DNA of 14,989 nucleotides from an uncultured Desulfobacca sp. Lineage in GTDB: Bacteria; Desulfobacterota; Desulfobaccia; Desulfobaccales; Desulfobaccaceae. The stretch covers positions 1 through 14,989 of the forward strand of contig CALGOE010000110.1 of NCBI GenBank assembly GCA_937958145.1, written 5' to 3'. The notes below the pieces were generated by a model. The model was not told where the DNA came from and did no database searches. It worked only from the letters and a program-made list of their open reading frames with translations. This document shows positions 13,883 through 14,989 of this stretch, piece after piece. Each line of letters starts with the position of its first letter. The first letter of the stretch is position 1. The translations under genes were made by a program, and so were the position numbers.

Positions 13883-14911
13883 ATGATGTATGGTAAGATG
13901 TTACAATGTATCCGGCATCGTTGGCCCATGCTCCTGCTGCTGCTGCTGGGGCTCTTGCTCTGGCCTCAACAGGTGCTGGCCTGGGGTTCAGCCACCCACG
14001 CCCACGTTGCCGACCGGTTAGGGGCCAGCCAGGGGGCGGCCAATCTCAACGAAATCTACGGCGCCATGGCGTTGGATACGTTTTTTTACCTTTTCGGTGC
14101 GCCCTATGGCTCCCAACTGGACCATCTGGCCCACTACCAATCCCAGAAGGTCTGGCAGGCGGCTCAAGGGGGGGATCTGGCGACCCGGGCCGCGGCCTAT
14201 GGTTTTATGAGCCACAATGATGTGTGGGGAGCGGACTTTACCGCCCACCATCAGGGGTTATACTACGGTTTGAGCGATGGCTATGTCATTACCAAAACAG
14301 CGGAACTCGCAAGCTCCTATGCTCCCCTGGCCTGGCTGGGGCTGCCTGATCCCATCGCCGCGGAGATAACCCATTTGGTGGTGGAGACGGGGGTCGATGT
14401 CCTGATGACCTCCCTTGATCCGGGCCTCGGTAATAAGATCATGGCCGCCACGCAACACCGGACAGACCAATTCCCGGCGCTCCTGGTCCAGGCCTATGCC
14501 AATGAGCTGACGCTGCCGTATCCCGACGCGGCCACTTTGATTTACGGAGCCGAATCCCAGTTTCGGACCCTGATGTATTGGTATGGCTATGCCCTCACCT
14601 TTCCCGCCGACACGGCCGTGCAGCTCCTGGCCGGGCAATTCGCCGATCTGGCCGGTCTCTATCTGGCCGGTTATGGCATCAGCCTGCCGCTGAGCAAGGA
14701 TGAGGTTACCCTCTTGCTGGCCGGCTTTATTGGCGAGGCCATGAATCTCTGTGGCGGCGATTTTGCCCAGGAAATTGCCCTGACCGTTGCCTTTGTGGAC
14801 GAACAGCTCCGCAACCATGGCATCAGTCCGGTCCCGGTGCCCGCCGGGATCATCCTGGTGGCGCCTTTTGTCCTGGCCCTCGGCTGGCACACCTGGCATC
14901 GCCGCTCTTAA
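13883..14911 (+). CDS. secreted zinc-dependent phospholipase C-like protein
   Basis: A 342-residue exported protein. A signal peptide with a long leucine run ends VLA at 31-33, so the mature chain starts W34 in WGSATHAHVADRLG. A tryptophan or its equivalent as first mature residue, followed by a histidine, is the zinc-binding start of the zinc-dependent phospholipase C family (PF00882). Other likely ligands are H39, D65 in ALDTFFYLFG, H111 in FMSHNDVWGADFTAHH with D118 and H122, and H164/E168 in ITHLVVETGVD. Substrate is not known; members act on phospholipids or are uncharacterised. The C-terminus (316-342) has VPVPAG, a hydrophobic helix and a basic end, like a sorting signal. AAGGAGG at 13872-13878 serves ATG 13883 or the adjacent ATG 13886. 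Its own promoter suggests a separate transcript. Confidence 0.75.
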   Translation: MMYGKMLQCIRHRWPMLLLLLLGLLLWPQQVLAWGSATHAHVADRLGASQGAANLNEIYGAMALDTFFYLFGAPYGSQLDHLAHYQSQKVWQAAQGGDLATRAAAYGFMSHNDVWGADFTAHHQGLYYGLSDGYVITKTAELASSYAPLAWLGLPDPIAAEITHLVVETGVDVLMTSLDPGLGNKIMAATQHRTDQFPALLVQAYANELTLPYPDAATLIYGAESQFRTLMYWYGYALTFPADTAVQLLAGQFADLAGLYLAGYGISLPLSKDEVTLLLAGFIGEAMNLCGGDFAQEIALTVAFVDEQLRNHGISPVPVPAGIILVAPFVLALGWHTWHRRS

Positions 14912-14936
14912 GCACCCCTGCCTGGCTATTTGTGGT

Positions 14937-14954
14937 GCGGGCCTGGAGGCCCGC
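14937..14954 (+). terminator. possible terminator hairpin after the phospholipase-like gene
   Basis: A perfect seven-pair stem GCGGGCC/GGCCCGC around a TGGA loop begins 26 bases after the stop codon at 14911. A T-run (14967-14971) follows only after about 12 further bases, so it fits a terminator imperfectly. Confidence 0.4.
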
Positions 14955-14989
14955 CCCCTCTCGCTCTTTTTCCCGCTTAGCGATTGGGT

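Overview
The window is about 15 kb of GC-rich bacterial chromosome, densely coded on both strands. A lone ahbC gene (alternative siroheme-to-heme pathway of sulfate reducers and archaea), a ClpX-like AAA+ ATPase with a long tail, a B12-riboswitch-controlled peptide/radical-SAM pair and bacterial murB/fabD/bcp genes together suggest a deltaproteobacterium in the broad sense (Desulfobacterota, perhaps near Desulfobacca/Syntrophobacterales). This placement is inference from gene content. No rRNA, tRNA, CRISPR array or insertion sequence was seen.

Layout. 1-77 (-): start of a membrane protein running off the edge. 277-747 (+): BCP/PrxQ peroxiredoxin with its own promoter. 505-894 (-): doubtful small ORF overlapping the peroxiredoxin 3' end. 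1003-2953 (-): the most interesting block, reading leftward: sigma70-type promoter, cobalamin riboswitch, intrinsic terminator, a 42-residue precursor peptide (CbpA-like, too short for normal gene calling), an intergenic hairpin, then a radical SAM/SPASM peptide maturase (CbpB-like). 2995-3216 (-): small cysteine-rich protein. 3270-4975 (-): ahbC followed within 10 bases by a hicB-hicA toxin-antitoxin pair. 5075-6859 (-): ClpX-like ATPase without zinc-binding domain. 7119-9916 (+): hflX, apparently starting on a non-standard codon, and fabD. 10015-13750 (-): murB, a stand-alone pyruvate-kinase C-terminal-domain protein, mtnA, and a secreted LysM/L,D-transpeptidase. 13883-14911 (+): secreted zinc-dependent phospholipase C-like protein with a possible PEP-CTERM-like tail.

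How parts work together. Low cobalamin should allow read-through of the terminator and expression of the precursor peptide and its radical SAM modifying enzyme; the product is unknown. AhbC, 1.1 kb upstream of the riboswitch, belongs to a tetrapyrrole route that shares its early precursors with cobalamin, so two SPASM-type radical SAM enzymes linked to tetrapyrroles sit side by side. MurB and the L,D-transpeptidase both act on peptidoglycan. FabD supplies malonyl-ACP, and MtnA salvages methylthioadenosine.

An unexpected second layer is a set of degenerate tandem repeats with a 7-base period (GGGAAAA, GAAACCA, GGGCAAG, CACTGCC types) filling several of the spacers, with little sequence in common except the period. 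They are reminiscent of the heptanucleotide STRR repeats of heterocystous cyanobacteria.
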